64,000 bases of DNA from Flavobacterium agricola. GTDB taxonomy: Bacteria > Bacteroidota > Bacteroidia > Flavobacteriales > Flavobacteriaceae. The DNA is taken from contig NZ_CP081495.1 in the NCBI RefSeq assembly GCF_025919725.1, positions 372,001-436,000 of the forward strand, written 5' to 3'. Below the pieces are notes generated by a model, which was not told where the DNA came from, searched no databases, and saw nothing but the letters and a program-made list of their open reading frames with translations. Shown here piece by piece: positions 1 to 10,200 of the stretch. Position numbers and translations under genes: made by a program. Position 1 is the first letter of the stretch. The number at the start of each line of letters is the position of its first letter.

Positions 1-223
1 TTTAGTACGTGGTAAAGGTTTGTTAAATGCGATTTTAATTAACGATACCGAAGATTCAGATACTGCTTGGAATATTTGCTTGCGTTTACGTGACAAAGGT
101 TTATTAGCTAAACCAACGCACGGCAACATTATTCGTTTTGCACCGCCATTAGTAATGACAAAAGAACAAATTTTAGATTGTGCTCGTATTATAACTGAAA
201 CGTTAGCAGAATTTGAAAGATAA
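1..223 (+). CDS. rocD: Ornithine aminotransferase, C-terminal part (5' end outside window)
   Basis: This is the last ~73 codons of a PLP-dependent class III aminotransferase; the frame is open from base 2 and the start lies upstream of the window. The visible segment carries the C-terminal small-domain motifs VRGKGLLNAI and AKPTHGNIIRFAPPLVM, which I recognise from ornithine-oxo-acid transaminases. That enzyme converts ornithine and 2-oxoglutarate to glutamate semialdehyde and glutamate in the cytosol, linking arginine and proline metabolism. The catalytic lysine is not in the window. Other class III aminotransferases such as acetylornithine aminotransferase share this fold, but the RFAPPL segment and its surroundings fit RocD best. 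A bidirectional terminator follows directly. Confidence 0.82.
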   Translation, partial: LVRGKGLLNAILINDTEDSDTAWNICLRLRDKGLLAKPTHGNIIRFAPPLVMTKEQILDCARIITETLAEFER

Positions 224-230
224 AATAAAA

Positions 231-257
231 AAGCTCGATTTTAAATCGAGCTTTTTT
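231..257. terminator. Bidirectional terminator between rocD and the DEAD-box helicase
   Basis: A perfect inverted repeat with 11-bp arms (aagctcgattt and its complement, one base between) is flanked by A-run and T-run on either side. It can end rocD on the plus strand and the convergent helicase gene on the minus strand. Confidence 0.85.
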
Positions 258-260
258 ATT

Positions 261-1412
261 TTAATATCCTTTTAAATCAATTGGATCTGTGGGTTGTAAC
301 GCAATTCTGATTTTTGCTTTTTTCTGAATTATTTTAAAATGATGTTCATCTTCTGGCGTAATTAAGCTTATTGCTGTTCCTAACTTACCTGCACGTCCGG
401 TACGGCCAATACGGTGCACATAATCTAAAGGCGAACGTGGTAATTCGTAATTAATAACCACAGGTAAATCTTCAATATCAATTCCGCGTGCAATTAAATC
501 AGTGGCAACTAAAACATCAACCAATCCATCTTTAAAATCTAACAAAGCATTGTTACGCCCGCCTTGCGATTTTTTACCGTGAATAGCAGCAGCTTTAATA
601 CCATTTTTATTTAATTTTTCGACCAAATTATCTGCAGTTCTTGATGCCGAAACAAAAACTAAAACTTGTGTGTAGTTTTTAGATTTGATTAAATAGCGTA
701 AAAACGGGCCTTTAATTTCTGGGCTTACTGCATAAGCGCTTTGCTCAATTTGCGCTTCGCCTAATTCGGTTTCGCTTGCTTCAATTTCAATAACTTCCGG
801 ATCAATAACCAAACGCGTTTTCATTTCAGAAACTTTGTCGTTTAAGGTTGCCGAAAACAATAGGTTTTGTCTTTTTTTAGGCAGCTTTTCAATAATGCGG
901 TTCATTTCTTCATCAAAACCCATCTGAAACATTTTATCTGCTTCATCTACACCAAAAATAGCAACTTCGCTTAAGCTTAATGCGTTATGATCTAACAAAT
1001 CTAACAAACGCCCCGGGGTAGCAATTAAAACTTCAACCCCAATCATATCTTTCATTTGTGGGTTTATAGAAATACCTCCGTAAACGGCCATGGTTTTAAT
1101 TTTTCGGTCTAAATTTTTATTTAAATCTGAAAAAACATCTTGAATTTGAATGGCTAATTCTCGGGTTGGTACTAAAAGTAATACCGCAATATTTCGGTTT
1201 CTTACCGTATTTGTTTTTTGTAATTTCTCTAAAATAGGTAAGGCAAAACTTGCTGTTTTTCCTGAACCCGTGCGCGCAATTCCCATAACATCTTTGCCCG
1301 ATAATATTACCGGAATGGCTTGTTCTTGAATAGGAAATGGGCTTTTATAACCTGCTTGGGTTGCGTTGGAAATTAAGTTTGCTGACAAACCTAAATCGTG
1401 AAATGATTTCAT
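261..1412 (-). CDS. DEAD-box ATP-dependent RNA helicase (RhlE-like)
   Basis: A 383-residue superfamily 2 RNA helicase that unwinds RNA duplexes with ATP, probably in ribosome assembly or mRNA decay. The motifs appear in order: Q motif FPIQEQ (~26-31), Walker A ARTGSGKT (~46-53), PTRELA (~82-87), TPGRL (~132-136), DEAD (156-159), SAT (~187-189) and HRIGRTGR (~334-341). The protein stops soon after the second RecA domain, so it lacks the long basic tail of larger DEAD-box proteins and the RNA-binding domain of DbpA. The start is an ATG 24 bases downstream of a TAnnTTTG box. It converges on rocD through a shared terminator. The exact subfamily cannot be fixed by eye. Confidence 0.92.
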   Translation of the reverse strand: MKSFHDLGLSANLISNATQAGYKSPFPIQEQAIPVILSGKDVMGIARTGSGKTASFALPILEKLQKTNTVRNRNIAVLLLVPTRELAIQIQDVFSDLNKNLDRKIKTMAVYGGISINPQMKDMIGVEVLIATPGRLLDLLDHNALSLSEVAIFGVDEADKMFQMGFDEEMNRIIEKLPKKRQNLLFSATLNDKVSEMKTRLVIDPEVIEIEASETELGEAQIEQSAYAVSPEIKGPFLRYLIKSKNYTQVLVFVSASRTADNLVEKLNKNGIKAAAIHGKKSQGGRNNALLDFKDGLVDVLVATDLIARGIDIEDLPVVINYELPRSPLDYVHRIGRTGRAGKLGTAISLITPEDEHHFKIIQKKAKIRIALQPTDPIDLKGY

Positions 1413-1436
1413 TAAAAATAACTATAAATTAATTTA

Positions 1437-1444
1437 CAAAAGTA
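1437..1444 (-). promoter_or_regulatory. -7 promoter box of the DEAD-box helicase
   Basis: On the minus strand this reads tacttttg, a match to the Bacteroidota -7 consensus TAnnTTTG, ending 24 bases before the ATG at 1412. The -33 element was not clearly identified. Confidence 0.55.
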
Positions 1445-1500
1445 CTTTAAAAATAAGTAGGAAGCACTTTTTTATTTTTTTTTACTTGATTTTAAACCTA

Positions 1501-1534
1501 AAAAAAGCGTTTAGAACCTTCTAAACGCTTTTTT
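1501..1534 (-). terminator. Terminator after the cation/proton antiporter gene
   Basis: Hairpin with 15-base arms (aaaaaagcgtttaga and its complement) and a 4-base loop. It lies a few bases beyond the minus-strand stop at 1538 and has a U-rich tail, so it ends the purB-antiporter unit. Confidence 0.85.
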
Positions 1535-1537
1535 ATG

Positions 1538-3778
1538 TTATAATTCGAAATATTTATTTAATAATTTGCTTTCTCCAGCAATCCATAACTCATCGTTTTT
1601 ACGTAAAACAACATCAGATTCTGGATTTAATATTCTGCAATCTGGTCGGTCAATACAAATAACCAAACCTTTGGTTAATTCACGTAAGTTTGAATCACGA
1701 ATAGATTTATCTATAAAATCAGGATTATACAACGTGTATTTTTGTAAAACTAAATTGTTGTATTCTTCACTCGCTTCTGTTTCATGTTCTTTTAAAAATT
1801 GCGTGAACTCAATAACTTGTTCGTCGGTACCAACAATGCTAATTTCATCACCCGGAAAAATACGTTGATCTTTACTCGGAATGTAAATAACTACATCGCC
1901 ACGTTTAATTTGTACAACGTTTACGCCAATTTTTTCTCTAAACTTAAGTTCTTCTAAGGTTTTACCCACCAAATCTAAATGATTTGAAATGGTAAAGTTG
2001 GTTAAATGCCCATCGTAAAAATCTAACTTAATGTTTTGCATTTCTGCATCTTTGTTTGACTGAATTTCGCGGTCGTTAAAGTTAGATAAAAAGTGACTTT
2101 CTAAACGTAAATATTGGTTTACGATACGTTTTCTGAATATTGAGACCAAAACAAAAACAGCAAATAAAGCCAATAAAGAAACCAAAGGTGAAAAGAAAAT
2201 GTTTAGTAAAAATACTAAAAACATGATTACGATTGAAATACGGAATAATCGGGTAATAAAAATAGGTGCCGAATATTTTTTTTCTTTCGATAACGATTCA
2301 ATCATTTTTTCATTAAACGGTCTGAATCCAATGGCATAACAAAAAGGCATAACCAATACCAAAGTTATTAATCCAGAAATAACGTTTCCGAATTTGTTAT
2401 CGGCCACCATTGGGCTTAAATAAAACTCAGAAAATAAAATTATCGCAATAATAATTACTGAGTTTAGTAATATTTGCGTGATGTTATTTTTTACAAATTG
2501 TTGCCAATTGCTAGTAACTTTAATACTTTGCGAGTTATAGCTATAATTTTCGATAGCTAACTTTAGTTTTGTAGGTAAAATGGCTTCGAGTTTTATATAT
2601 GCTTTTTCTGATGATTTAATCATAAAAGGCGTTGTAAAAGTTGTTACTGCCGAAACAGCTACTACGATTGGATATAAAAATTCACTGGTTACGCCTAAGG
2701 TCATACCTAAGGTTGCAATAATGAATGAGAATTCTCCAATTTGAGCCAAACTCATCCCTGCTTGAACAGATTGTTTTAAAGGTTGTCCTGATAATAAAGC
2801 ACCTAATCCAGTAAAAAAAGTTTTACCAAAAATAGTAACAATGGTAATAATTAATACCGGAACAGCATATTCTACTAACGTCCCTGGATTGATTAACATA
2901 CCAACCGACACAAAGAAAACGGCTCCAAATAAATCTTTTACCGGTTTAATTAAATGCTCAATTTTTTCTGCATAGGTTGTTTCTGCAATAATAGAACCCA
3001 TAATAAAGGCACCCAAAGCAGGAGAAAAACCAGCTTTTGTAGCTAAAATTACCATGCCTAAACACAGTGCAAGCGCTACAATTAGTAAGGTTTCGTCGGT
3101 TAATAAATCTTTTGTTTTCTTCAGTAAGGTTGGAATAATGAAAATACCACCTAAAAACCACAGAATTAAAAAGAACACCAATTTAATGGCTGATATTAAC
3201 AAATCGGTACCTGAAAAATTTTGCGATACAGCAATGGTAGATAATAAAACCATTAATAAAATGGCAACAATATCTTCAATAATCAGAGCTCCAAAAACAA
3301 TGCTAACAAACTTTTTACCTTTTACATCTTGCTCTTCAAAAGCACGTAAAATAATAGTTGTACTGGACATGGAAAGAATGGCTCCTAAAAATAAGCTATT
3401 CATGGTACTCCAACCTAAGGCAATACCACAAATGTAACCTATAAAAATCATGGCTACAATTTGCACTACGGCGGTTATGCTGGAGGCGCCTCCAACTTTC
3501 ATTAGCTTTTTAAAACTAAACTCGAGTCCTAAACTAAAAAGTAAAATAATAACCCCAATTTCTGCCCAAACATTAATGCTGTCGCTTTCAGAAACGGTAG
3601 GGAATAAATCAAAATGATTACCGGCTAAAAAACCTGCAACTAAATATCCCAGTACCAACGGCTGTTTTAATTTTTTAAATATTAAAACGGAAACCCCTGC
3701 TGTCATTAAAATTAAACCTAAATCGGCTATTAAAGGGTATAAATGTTGCGTATTGGCGGATAATGTTGCTGTAATCAT
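1538..3778 (-). CDS. CPA2-family monovalent cation:proton antiporter with C-terminal RCK_C/TrkA_C domains
   Basis: A 746-residue inner-membrane protein. The N-terminal ~400 residues are a chain of hydrophobic segments of the Na+/H+ or K+/H+ exchanger type (CPA2, KefB-like), including the conserved region FSLGLEFSFKKL. A second cluster of four membrane segments follows around residues 430-550. The last ~150 residues are soluble and contain two TrkA_C-like modules (for example IKRGDVVIYIPSKD and FPGDEISIVGTDEQV), which usually bind a ligand and gate transport. It begins 15 bases after purB ends on the same strand, so the two are probably cotranscribed although functionally unrelated. The transported ion cannot be told from sequence. 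Confidence 0.87.
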   Translation of the reverse strand: MITATLSANTQHLYPLIADLGLILMTAGVSVLIFKKLKQPLVLGYLVAGFLAGNHFDLFPTVSESDSINVWAEIGVIILLFSLGLEFSFKKLMKVGGASSITAVVQIVAMIFIGYICGIALGWSTMNSLFLGAILSMSSTTIILRAFEEQDVKGKKFVSIVFGALIIEDIVAILLMVLLSTIAVSQNFSGTDLLISAIKLVFFLILWFLGGIFIIPTLLKKTKDLLTDETLLIVALALCLGMVILATKAGFSPALGAFIMGSIIAETTYAEKIEHLIKPVKDLFGAVFFVSVGMLINPGTLVEYAVPVLIITIVTIFGKTFFTGLGALLSGQPLKQSVQAGMSLAQIGEFSFIIATLGMTLGVTSEFLYPIVVAVSAVTTFTTPFMIKSSEKAYIKLEAILPTKLKLAIENYSYNSQSIKVTSNWQQFVKNNITQILLNSVIIIAIILFSEFYLSPMVADNKFGNVISGLITLVLVMPFCYAIGFRPFNEKMIESLSKEKKYSAPIFITRLFRISIVIMFLVFLLNIFFSPLVSLLALFAVFVLVSIFRKRIVNQYLRLESHFLSNFNDREIQSNKDAEMQNIKLDFYDGHLTNFTISNHLDLVGKTLEELKFREKIGVNVVQIKRGDVVIYIPSKDQRIFPGDEISIVGTDEQVIEFTQFLKEHETEASEEYNNLVLQKYTLYNPDFIDKSIRDSNLRELTKGLVICIDRPDCRILNPESDVVLRKNDELWIAGESKLLNKYFEL

Positions 3779-3793
3779 ATAGTGTATTTAAAA

Positions 3794-5143
3794 TTAATCT
3801 GTTATTCCTAAATAGTTTGTTGGCGAAATTTGTAACAATTCGTGTTTAACTTCTTCAGAAACGTTTAAGTTCTGAATAAATTCGTGAATTGATGTTTTAG
3901 TAATCGCCGCATTGGTGCGTGTTAAATCTTTTAACGCTTCGTATGGATTCGGATAAGCTTCACGACGTAAAATGGTTTGAATTGCTTCTGCAACTACAGC
4001 CCAGTTGTGCTCTAAATCTTCTATAAATTTAGCTTCGTTAAGTAATAACTTGTTTAAGCCTTTTAATGTTGCTTCTAAAGCAATAATTATGTGCCCAAAC
4101 GGAACCCCAACGTTACGTAAAACGGTAGAATCTGTTAAATCGCGTTGTAATCTTGAAATAGGTAATTTAGCCGCTAAATGCTCTAAAATAGCATTAGCAA
4201 TGCCTAAGTTTCCTTCTGAATTTTCAAAATCAATCGGATTTACTTTATGTGGCATAGCCGAAGATCCAATTTCGCCTGCTTTAATTTTTTGTTTAAAATA
4301 TTCCATAGAAACGTATGTCCAAATGTCACGATCTAAATCGATTAAAATGGTGTTGATGCGTTTCAATCCATCAAAAAAAGCAGCAAAATGGTCGTAATGT
4401 TCAATTTGTGTAGTAGGGAAGGAGTGGTGTAAACCTAAATATTCCTCTACAAACTTGGTTCCAAATGCTTTCCAATCTGTGTTTGGATAAGCAATGGCAT
4501 GTGCATTGTAGTTACCTGTTGCACCACCAAATTTAGCAGCGAACGGTACGTTGAATAATAAACGAATTTGTTGTTCTAAACGTTCAACAAAAACCAAAAG
4601 TTCTTTACCTAAGCGCGTAGGTGATGCTGGTTGCCCGTGTGTACGTGCTAATAAAGGCACATCTTTCCACTCAATAGCTAATTCTTTAAGTTTGCTAATT
4701 ACCTTAGTTAAGGTTGGCATGTAAACGTTTTGAAAAGCTTCTTTAGTAGAAAGCGGAATAGCCGTATTATTTATATCTTGCGATGTTAGCCCGAAGTGAA
4801 TAAACTCTTTAAACGGAGCTAAGTTTAAACGATCGAATTCTTTTTTTACAAAATATTCAACCGCTTTTACATCGTGATTGGTCGTTTTTTCTGTTTCTTT
4901 AATCCAAAGTGCATCTTCCGTTGTAAAGTTTTTGTAAATAGCTCTTAATTCAGGAAAAATATTTGGATTTACATTAGCTAACTGAGGCAGACCTTGTTCG
5001 CAAAGCGCAATAAAATATTCGATTTCTACTAAAACACGATATTTTATTAGTGCTTCTTCTGAAAAGTATGGCGCTAATGATTCTGTCTTGTTTCTGTATC
5101 TTCCGTCAATCGGTGAGATAGCAGATAATTCATTTAAATGCAT
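3794..5143 (-). CDS. purB: Adenylosuccinate lyase
   Basis: A 449-residue fumarase/aspartase-superfamily lyase acting twice in purine synthesis: it splits SAICAR to AICAR and adenylosuccinate to AMP, releasing fumarate. The N-terminus LNELSAISPIDGRY and the superfamily signature GSSAMPHKVNP (~residue 294) are diagnostic, and a conserved TSQDINNTA segment lies upstream of it. Length fits the E. coli-like PurB class (about 450-456). The ATG lies 38 bases downstream of a -7 box, and the antiporter gene follows 15 bases later on the same strand. Confidence 0.95.
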   Translation of the reverse strand: MHLNELSAISPIDGRYRNKTESLAPYFSEEALIKYRVLVEIEYFIALCEQGLPQLANVNPNIFPELRAIYKNFTTEDALWIKETEKTTNHDVKAVEYFVKKEFDRLNLAPFKEFIHFGLTSQDINNTAIPLSTKEAFQNVYMPTLTKVISKLKELAIEWKDVPLLARTHGQPASPTRLGKELLVFVERLEQQIRLLFNVPFAAKFGGATGNYNAHAIAYPNTDWKAFGTKFVEEYLGLHHSFPTTQIEHYDHFAAFFDGLKRINTILIDLDRDIWTYVSMEYFKQKIKAGEIGSSAMPHKVNPIDFENSEGNLGIANAILEHLAAKLPISRLQRDLTDSTVLRNVGVPFGHIIIALEATLKGLNKLLLNEAKFIEDLEHNWAVVAEAIQTILRREAYPNPYEALKDLTRTNAAITKTSIHEFIQNLNVSEEVKHELLQISPTNYLGITD

Positions 5144-5181
5144 TGTGTTGTTTGTTGTGTTTATGTTTTTTGAAGACCTAC

Positions 5182-5189
5182 AAAGATAG
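5182..5189 (-). promoter_or_regulatory. -7 promoter box of purB
   Basis: Reads tatctttg on the minus strand, matching TAnnTTTG, 38 bases before the purB ATG. It probably serves the purB-antiporter unit. Confidence 0.5.
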
Positions 5190-5219
5190 CGATTTTTAGG
5201 GATTTATCCTAAAATTATG

Positions 5220-5913
5220 TTAGTTATTTGCTAATTCTGCTATCAATTTTGGTTTTAATTCCGCTAAGCCAAAGCTTGCTAAATTAGTAATTGTTGTAAG
5301 GTTGTATGTTTTATTGGTTACGTTTGCAGGGTTCGCATCAATATAAAAAATCGTACAATTTTTAGGTGCATATTCGTATAAACTTGCTGCCGGATAAACT
5401 TGCATTGAGGTACCTACAATAAGTAATACATCGGCTGTTTTTACAATTTCAATGGCTTTGTTTAACATGGGCACTGCTTCGCCAAACCAAACAATGTGTG
5501 GACGAAGTTGTACGCCGTTGTGGTTGTTTTGCGTTGTTAAATCGGTTTCCCAATCTAAAATTACAGCATCGTTATTTACTGGGCGAACTTTGTTTAATTC
5601 GCCATGCAAATGCAGTACGTTTTTGCTGCCCGCGTTCGTGTAAATTATCAACATTTTGGGTTATAACTGTTACATTAAAGTATTGCTCAAGCTCAACTAA
5701 AATTTGATGGGCAGCATTGGGTTGCACGGTTTTAAGTTGTGCCCGACGTGCGTTGTAAAATTGGTTTACTAAATCGGGGTTTTTACGCCAACCTTGCGGC
5801 GAGGCAACTTCCATCACATCATGTCCTTCCCACAATCCATTTGCATCTCTAAAGGTTGCAATGCCGCTTTCTGCACTTATTCCGGCACCCGATAAAACAA
5901 CTAAATTTCTCAT
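5220..5913 (-). pseudogene. cobB: NAD-dependent protein deacylase (sirtuin, CobB type), interrupted by a frameshift
   Basis: Sirtuins remove acyl groups from lysines using NAD+. Codons from 5913 give the NAD-binding start (VVLSGAGISAESGIATFRD) through TQNVDNLHER. The frame then breaks near 5629-5634. The rest (AGSKNVLHLHGEL, the catalytic His region, then LLIVGTSMQVYPAA) continues in another frame to the stop at 5220. At the junction the coding strand has cgcggg where cgcgcggg would restore HER-AGSK, so two bases of a CG repeat appear lost. Combined length (~230 residues) is normal for class III sirtuins. Both halves are otherwise intact, so this may be a very recent mutation or a sequence error. 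It is divergent from trmH. Confidence 0.85.
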
Positions 5914-5928
5914 TCGTTTAGATTTGGT

Positions 5929-5936
5929 TATCTTTG
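5929..5936 (+). promoter_or_regulatory. -7 promoter box of trmH
   Basis: tatctttg matches TAnnTTTG and ends 24 bases before the ATG chosen for trmH at 5961. The first possible start, a TTG at 5952, would leave almost no leader. Confidence 0.5.
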
Positions 5937-5960
5937 TGAAAGATAATTATTTTGAATGAA

Positions 5961-6641
5961 ATGGCATATAATATATTTGAAGATGAAGCGTATTTAGAAT
6001 ACCTGCATGGCTTTATAACTGAAAATAGAAAAAATAATTTTGAACGTGTTTTAGAAAACCGTACCAAACATTTTACCGTTGCGGTAGAAGATGTTTATCA
6101 ACTACATAATACCAGTGCGGTAATGCGTAGTTGTGAGGTTTTTGGAGTTCAGGATTTGCATGTGGTAGAAGCAAAATATGGCAAACGCATTGATAAAGAA
6201 ATTGCCATGGGTGCCGAAAAATGGGTAGATATTCATCGATACAATTCCAATCAAGATTGTATTAATACCTTACGTGCGCAAGGTTATCAAATTGTTGCTA
6301 CAACGCCGCATACCAACGATTCTAATTTAGATGCGTTTGATATTACTAAACCTTCGGCATTGTTTTTTGGGACAGAAAAATTGGGCCTTTCTGAAGAAGT
6401 TATGCAACAGGCAGATTGTTTTTTAAAAATTCCGATGGTTGGCTTTACAGAAAGTTTAAACATTTCGGTTTCTGCAGCCATAATAATTCAGCATTTAACC
6501 AATGAATTAAGGCAATCGGACATTGCTTGGCATTTAACACCGGCTCAGGTTTTAGAAAAAAAGATTGATTGGGCACGTAAAACCATTAAAGATATTGACT
6601 TTGTTACTCAACGCTATTTAGAGCAAAAAGCTTTGGTTTAA
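5961..6641 (+). CDS. trmH: tRNA/rRNA 2'-O-methyltransferase of the SpoU/TrmH family
   Basis: A 226-residue SPOUT-fold methyltransferase using S-adenosylmethionine. The three SPOUT motifs are visible: NTSAVMRSCEVFG (motif 1, with the catalytic arginine), LFFGTEKLGLSEE (motif 2) and IPMVGFTESLNISVSAA (motif 3). Length and the absence of extra domains match TrmH, which methylates the ribose of G18 in tRNA. A 23S rRNA target (RlmB-like) is less likely because RlmB has an added N-terminal domain. ATG 5961 is preferred over the upstream TTG 5952 because of promoter spacing. Its last four bases overlap the 3' end of the convergent DUF4269 gene. Confidence 0.86.
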   Translation: MAYNIFEDEAYLEYLHGFITENRKNNFERVLENRTKHFTVAVEDVYQLHNTSAVMRSCEVFGVQDLHVVEAKYGKRIDKEIAMGAEKWVDIHRYNSNQDCINTLRAQGYQIVATTPHTNDSNLDAFDITKPSALFFGTEKLGLSEEVMQQADCFLKIPMVGFTESLNISVSAAIIIQHLTNELRQSDIAWHLTPAQVLEKKIDWARKTIKDIDFVTQRYLEQKALV

Positions 6642-7168
6642 TTTTTAGAAGGAATTACATACGTAAGCAAGCTTTGATACGGATTACCAGTTAATTTTAA
6701 AAGTTGCGCAAAGGCAGGTTCTGTTTTTAAACCTTGTTTTTTAAGCTGAATAACTTGTTGTTTAAAACTTGGCGGCATGGCTTTTAAAATTTCATATTCT
6801 TTAACCATGTGTAAATAGCCGTTTTGCTTGGTAGTTGGTATGTTTTGCGAATAAATTTCGATTTCAAAATCCTGATAGGTAAAAGTACAGACCAAAATAT
6901 GTTGTTCCAGGTTGCTTATTTTTAGTTTAAAATTTGCTTTATGTTGGTATTGTTGGGTAAGTTTTAACGCCAATTCCTGAACGTTGGTTGTAAACAAAAT
7001 TAAATCTAAATCACTGTTCTGAATATTAATTTCTATAGGAATGGTGCCTACCAACAACGGTTCGTAGTTTTTAAATGTTTCAAAAAAACACAAATCAGTT
7101 AAGGTTTTGTATGCCTTTTGTTGCACGGCATTTCCGGTTTTTAAATATGCGATTGATTTGAAATTCAT
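6638..7168 (-). CDS. DUF4269 domain protein (nucleotidyltransferase-like fold)
   Basis: A 176-residue cytosolic protein that I recognise as DUF4269. The core is LLVGTIPIEINIQNSDLDLILF (~42-63, spanning a G-x-x-P element and an S-D-L-D-L element). This resembles the G..D.D metal-binding core of nucleotidyltransferases, so the fold is probably related; activity and substrate are unknown. A second acidic strand FEIEIYS follows. It overlaps the end of trmH by four bases in convergent orientation and lies upstream of the secA terminator region on the same strand as secA, but nothing ties it functionally to either. Confidence 0.75.
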   Translation of the reverse strand: MNFKSIAYLKTGNAVQQKAYKTLTDLCFFETFKNYEPLLVGTIPIEINIQNSDLDLILFTTNVQELALKLTQQYQHKANFKLKISNLEQHILVCTFTYQDFEIEIYSQNIPTTKQNGYLHMVKEYEILKAMPPSFKQQVIQLKKQGLKTEPAFAQLLKLTGNPYQSLLTYVIPSKN

Positions 7169-7194
7169 AATGCGGTTACAAAAATGTAAATATA

Positions 7195-7224
7195 AAAAAA
7201 GTCCACCATTTGGTGGACTTTTTT
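7195..7224 (-). terminator. Terminator after secA
   Basis: Perfect hairpin agtccacca-tt-tggtggact flanked by A and T runs, four bases beyond the secA stop. Confidence 0.9.
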
Positions 7225-7227
7225 GTT

Positions 7228-10200
7228 TTATGCTTCAGCTTCTTTCGGAGCTTCAGGTAAATCAGCTTTAAAAATGAATGAGGCTAATTCTTTGTTTAAT
7301 CCGTCTAACGTACGTTTAAATAAGTTAAAAGCTTCGAATTTGTAAATTAAAAGCGGATCTTTTTGCTCGTGAACAGCTAATTGAACCGATTGTTTTAATT
7401 CGTCCATTTTACGAAGGTGTTTTTTCCACGCTTCGTCTAATAAAGCTAAAGTTATGTTTTTCTCGAATTCGTCTGTAACCGAACGGCCCATTGTTTCGAA
7501 AGCTTTTTGCAAGTTTGTTACCACGCTTAATGATTTTTGACCGTCTGTAAACGGAATCACGATGCGCTCAAAACGATCACCTTGGTTTTCAAAAACATTT
7601 TTAATAACCGGGAATGCATTTTTAGCATTACGTTCGTTTTTCTCTTTGTAAACCTGAGTTAAATTGTGGTACAATTTGTTAGTTAATTCTTGTGCCGACA
7701 TTTTTTTGAATTCTTCTTCGCTAAATGGCGAACCAATAGCAAAGGTTGTAATCAACTCAAATTCAAAGTTTTTATAATCGTTTGTAGGTTTGTTGTTTTC
7801 AGTAATTAATTCTGCTAAATCGTATAACATATTAGCAATATCAACTTTTAAACGCTCTCCGAATAAGGCATGACGACGACGTTTGTAAATTACTTCACGT
7901 TGTGCGTTCATTACGTCATCATATTCTAATAAACGTTTACGAACCCCAAAGTTATTTTCTTCTACACGTTTTTGTGCTCTTTCAATAGATTTGGTCATCA
8001 TAGAATGCTGAATTACTTCACCTTCTTTAATACCCATACGGTCCATTAATTTTGCAACACGCTCTGATCCGAATAAACGCATTAATTGGTCTTCTAACGA
8101 AACATAGAATTGTGATGATCCTGGATCTCCTTGACGACCTGCACGACCACGTAACTGACGGTCAACACGACGTGAATCATGACGTTCTGTACCAATAATG
8201 GCTAAACCACCAGCAGCTTTTACTTCGTCAGATAATTTAATGTCGGTACCACGACCAGCCATGTTGGTAGCAATGGTTACAATACCTGCTTTACCAGCTT
8301 CGGCTACAATTTGCGCTTCTTGCTTATGTAATTTCGCGTTTAATACGTTGTGTTTAATACCTCTAATTTTAAGCATACGGCTTAATAATTCTGACGTATC
8401 AACCGATGTTGTACCAATTAATACTGGGCGACCAGCTTCTGATAATTGTACGACATCTTCTATTACAGCGTTAAATTTTTCGCGTGTGGTTTTGTAAATC
8501 AAATCTTCTTTATCGTGACGTTGAATTTTACGGTTTGTCGGAATTTCTACCACATCTAATTTATAGATTGACCAAAATTCTCCAGCTTCTGTAACCGCAG
8601 TACCTGTCATCCCCGCCAACTTGTTGTACATACGGAAATAGTTTTGTAAGGTTACTGTTGCAAAGGTTTGAGTTGCCGCTTCAATTTTTACGTTTTCTTT
8701 CGCTTCGATAGCTTGGTGCAATCCATCAGAATAACGACGCCCGTCCATAATACGTCCGGTTTGCTCGTCAACAATCATAACTTTATTGTCCATTACTACA
8801 TATTCTGAATCTTTTTCGAATAATGTGTATGCTTTTAAAAGCTGTGTAATGGTGTGAATACGTTCTGATTTTATAGAAAAATCTTGATATAAAGCTTCTT
8901 TTTCGGTTGCTTCATCTTCTTTAGATAAATTTTTCTTTTCGATGTTTGCGATTTCGGTACCGATATCTGGTAACACGAAGAAATCGTCAGATGTATTTTT
9001 AGATAATTCTTTAATTCCTAAATCTGTAAGATCTACTTGGTTGTTTTTTTCTTCAATTACAAAAAACAAAGCTTTATCTACAATTGGCATATCACGGTTG
9101 TTGTCTGCCATGTAGGTGTTTTCTGTTTTTTGAAGAATTTGACGAACACCTTCTTCAGATAAAAACTTAATTAAAGGTTTGTGTTTTGGTAAAGCGCGGT
9201 AAGCACGTAAAAGTTGGAATCCTCCTTCTTTAGTATCTCCCGCTTTAATTAAACGTTTAGCTTCTGTTAAACAGTTTGTAGCAACGTTACGTTGTAATTG
9301 GTAAATGCTATCAACCTTTGGTTTTAGCTCGTTAAATTCATGACGATCTCCTTGTGGAACCGGACCAGAAATAATTAATGGCGTACGTGCATCATCAATT
9401 AAAACCGAGTCAACCTCGTCTACAATAGCATAGTTGTGTTTACGTTGCACCAATTCTTCAACCGAATGAGCCATGTTATCACGTAAATAATCGAAACCAA
9501 ATTCGTTATTTGTTCCGTAAGTAATATCGGCTTGATATGCAGCACGACGCCCTGGTGAGTTAGGTTGGTGGTTATCAATACAATCTACCGTTAAGCCATG
9601 GAATTCGAAAATTGGCGCTTTCCAAGAGCTATCACGTTTTGCTAAATAATCGTTCACGGTTACTACGTGTACTCCGTTTCCGGTTAAAGCATTTAAATAT
9701 ACAGGTAGGGTAGAAACTAAAGTTTTACCTTCACCGGTTTGCATTTCTGCAATTTTACCTTGATGTAAAACGGTACCACCAATAAGCTGAGTATCGTAAT
9801 GTACCATATCCCACGTTACGGTTTGTCCGGCAGCATCCCATGTGTTTGCCCAGTTTGCTTTATCACCTTCTATGGTAATATAAGGTTTGGTTTGAGCTAA
9901 TTCTTTATCTTTGTCAGTTGCTGTTACTGTAACAATTGGATTGTCTTTAAAGCGCGCTGCTGTAACTTTCATTACGGCAAATGCTTCTGGTAAAATATCT
10001 GTTAATACCTTTTCGCTAATTTCGTAAGCTTCTTTTTCAATCGCATCAATAGAAGCGTAAATGTCTTCGCGTTTGTCAAAATCGTCAGTAGCTTCGATTT
10101 CTTGTTTAAGCGATTGTATTTTAGCATCTTTTTCTGCACGTGCTTGTTTAACTAAATCTTGAAAGTAAACGGTTTTAGCACGTAGCTCGTCGTTGTTTAA

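Noticed and set aside
3054..3437. Plus-strand reading frame inside the antiporter gene
   Set aside because: It lies antisense to a well-supported gene, with no family resemblance and no promoter or ribosome binding site; a compositional shadow.
5195..5215. Terminator between the sirtuin gene and purB
   Set aside because: The hairpin ttttagg/cctaaaa is GC-poor and lacks a T tail in the sirtuin direction. It is too weak to claim.
5572..5654. Programmed ribosomal frameshifting in the sirtuin gene
   Set aside because: No slippery heptamer, stimulatory hairpin or known programmed frameshift for this family was seen. A lost CG unit explains the break more simply.
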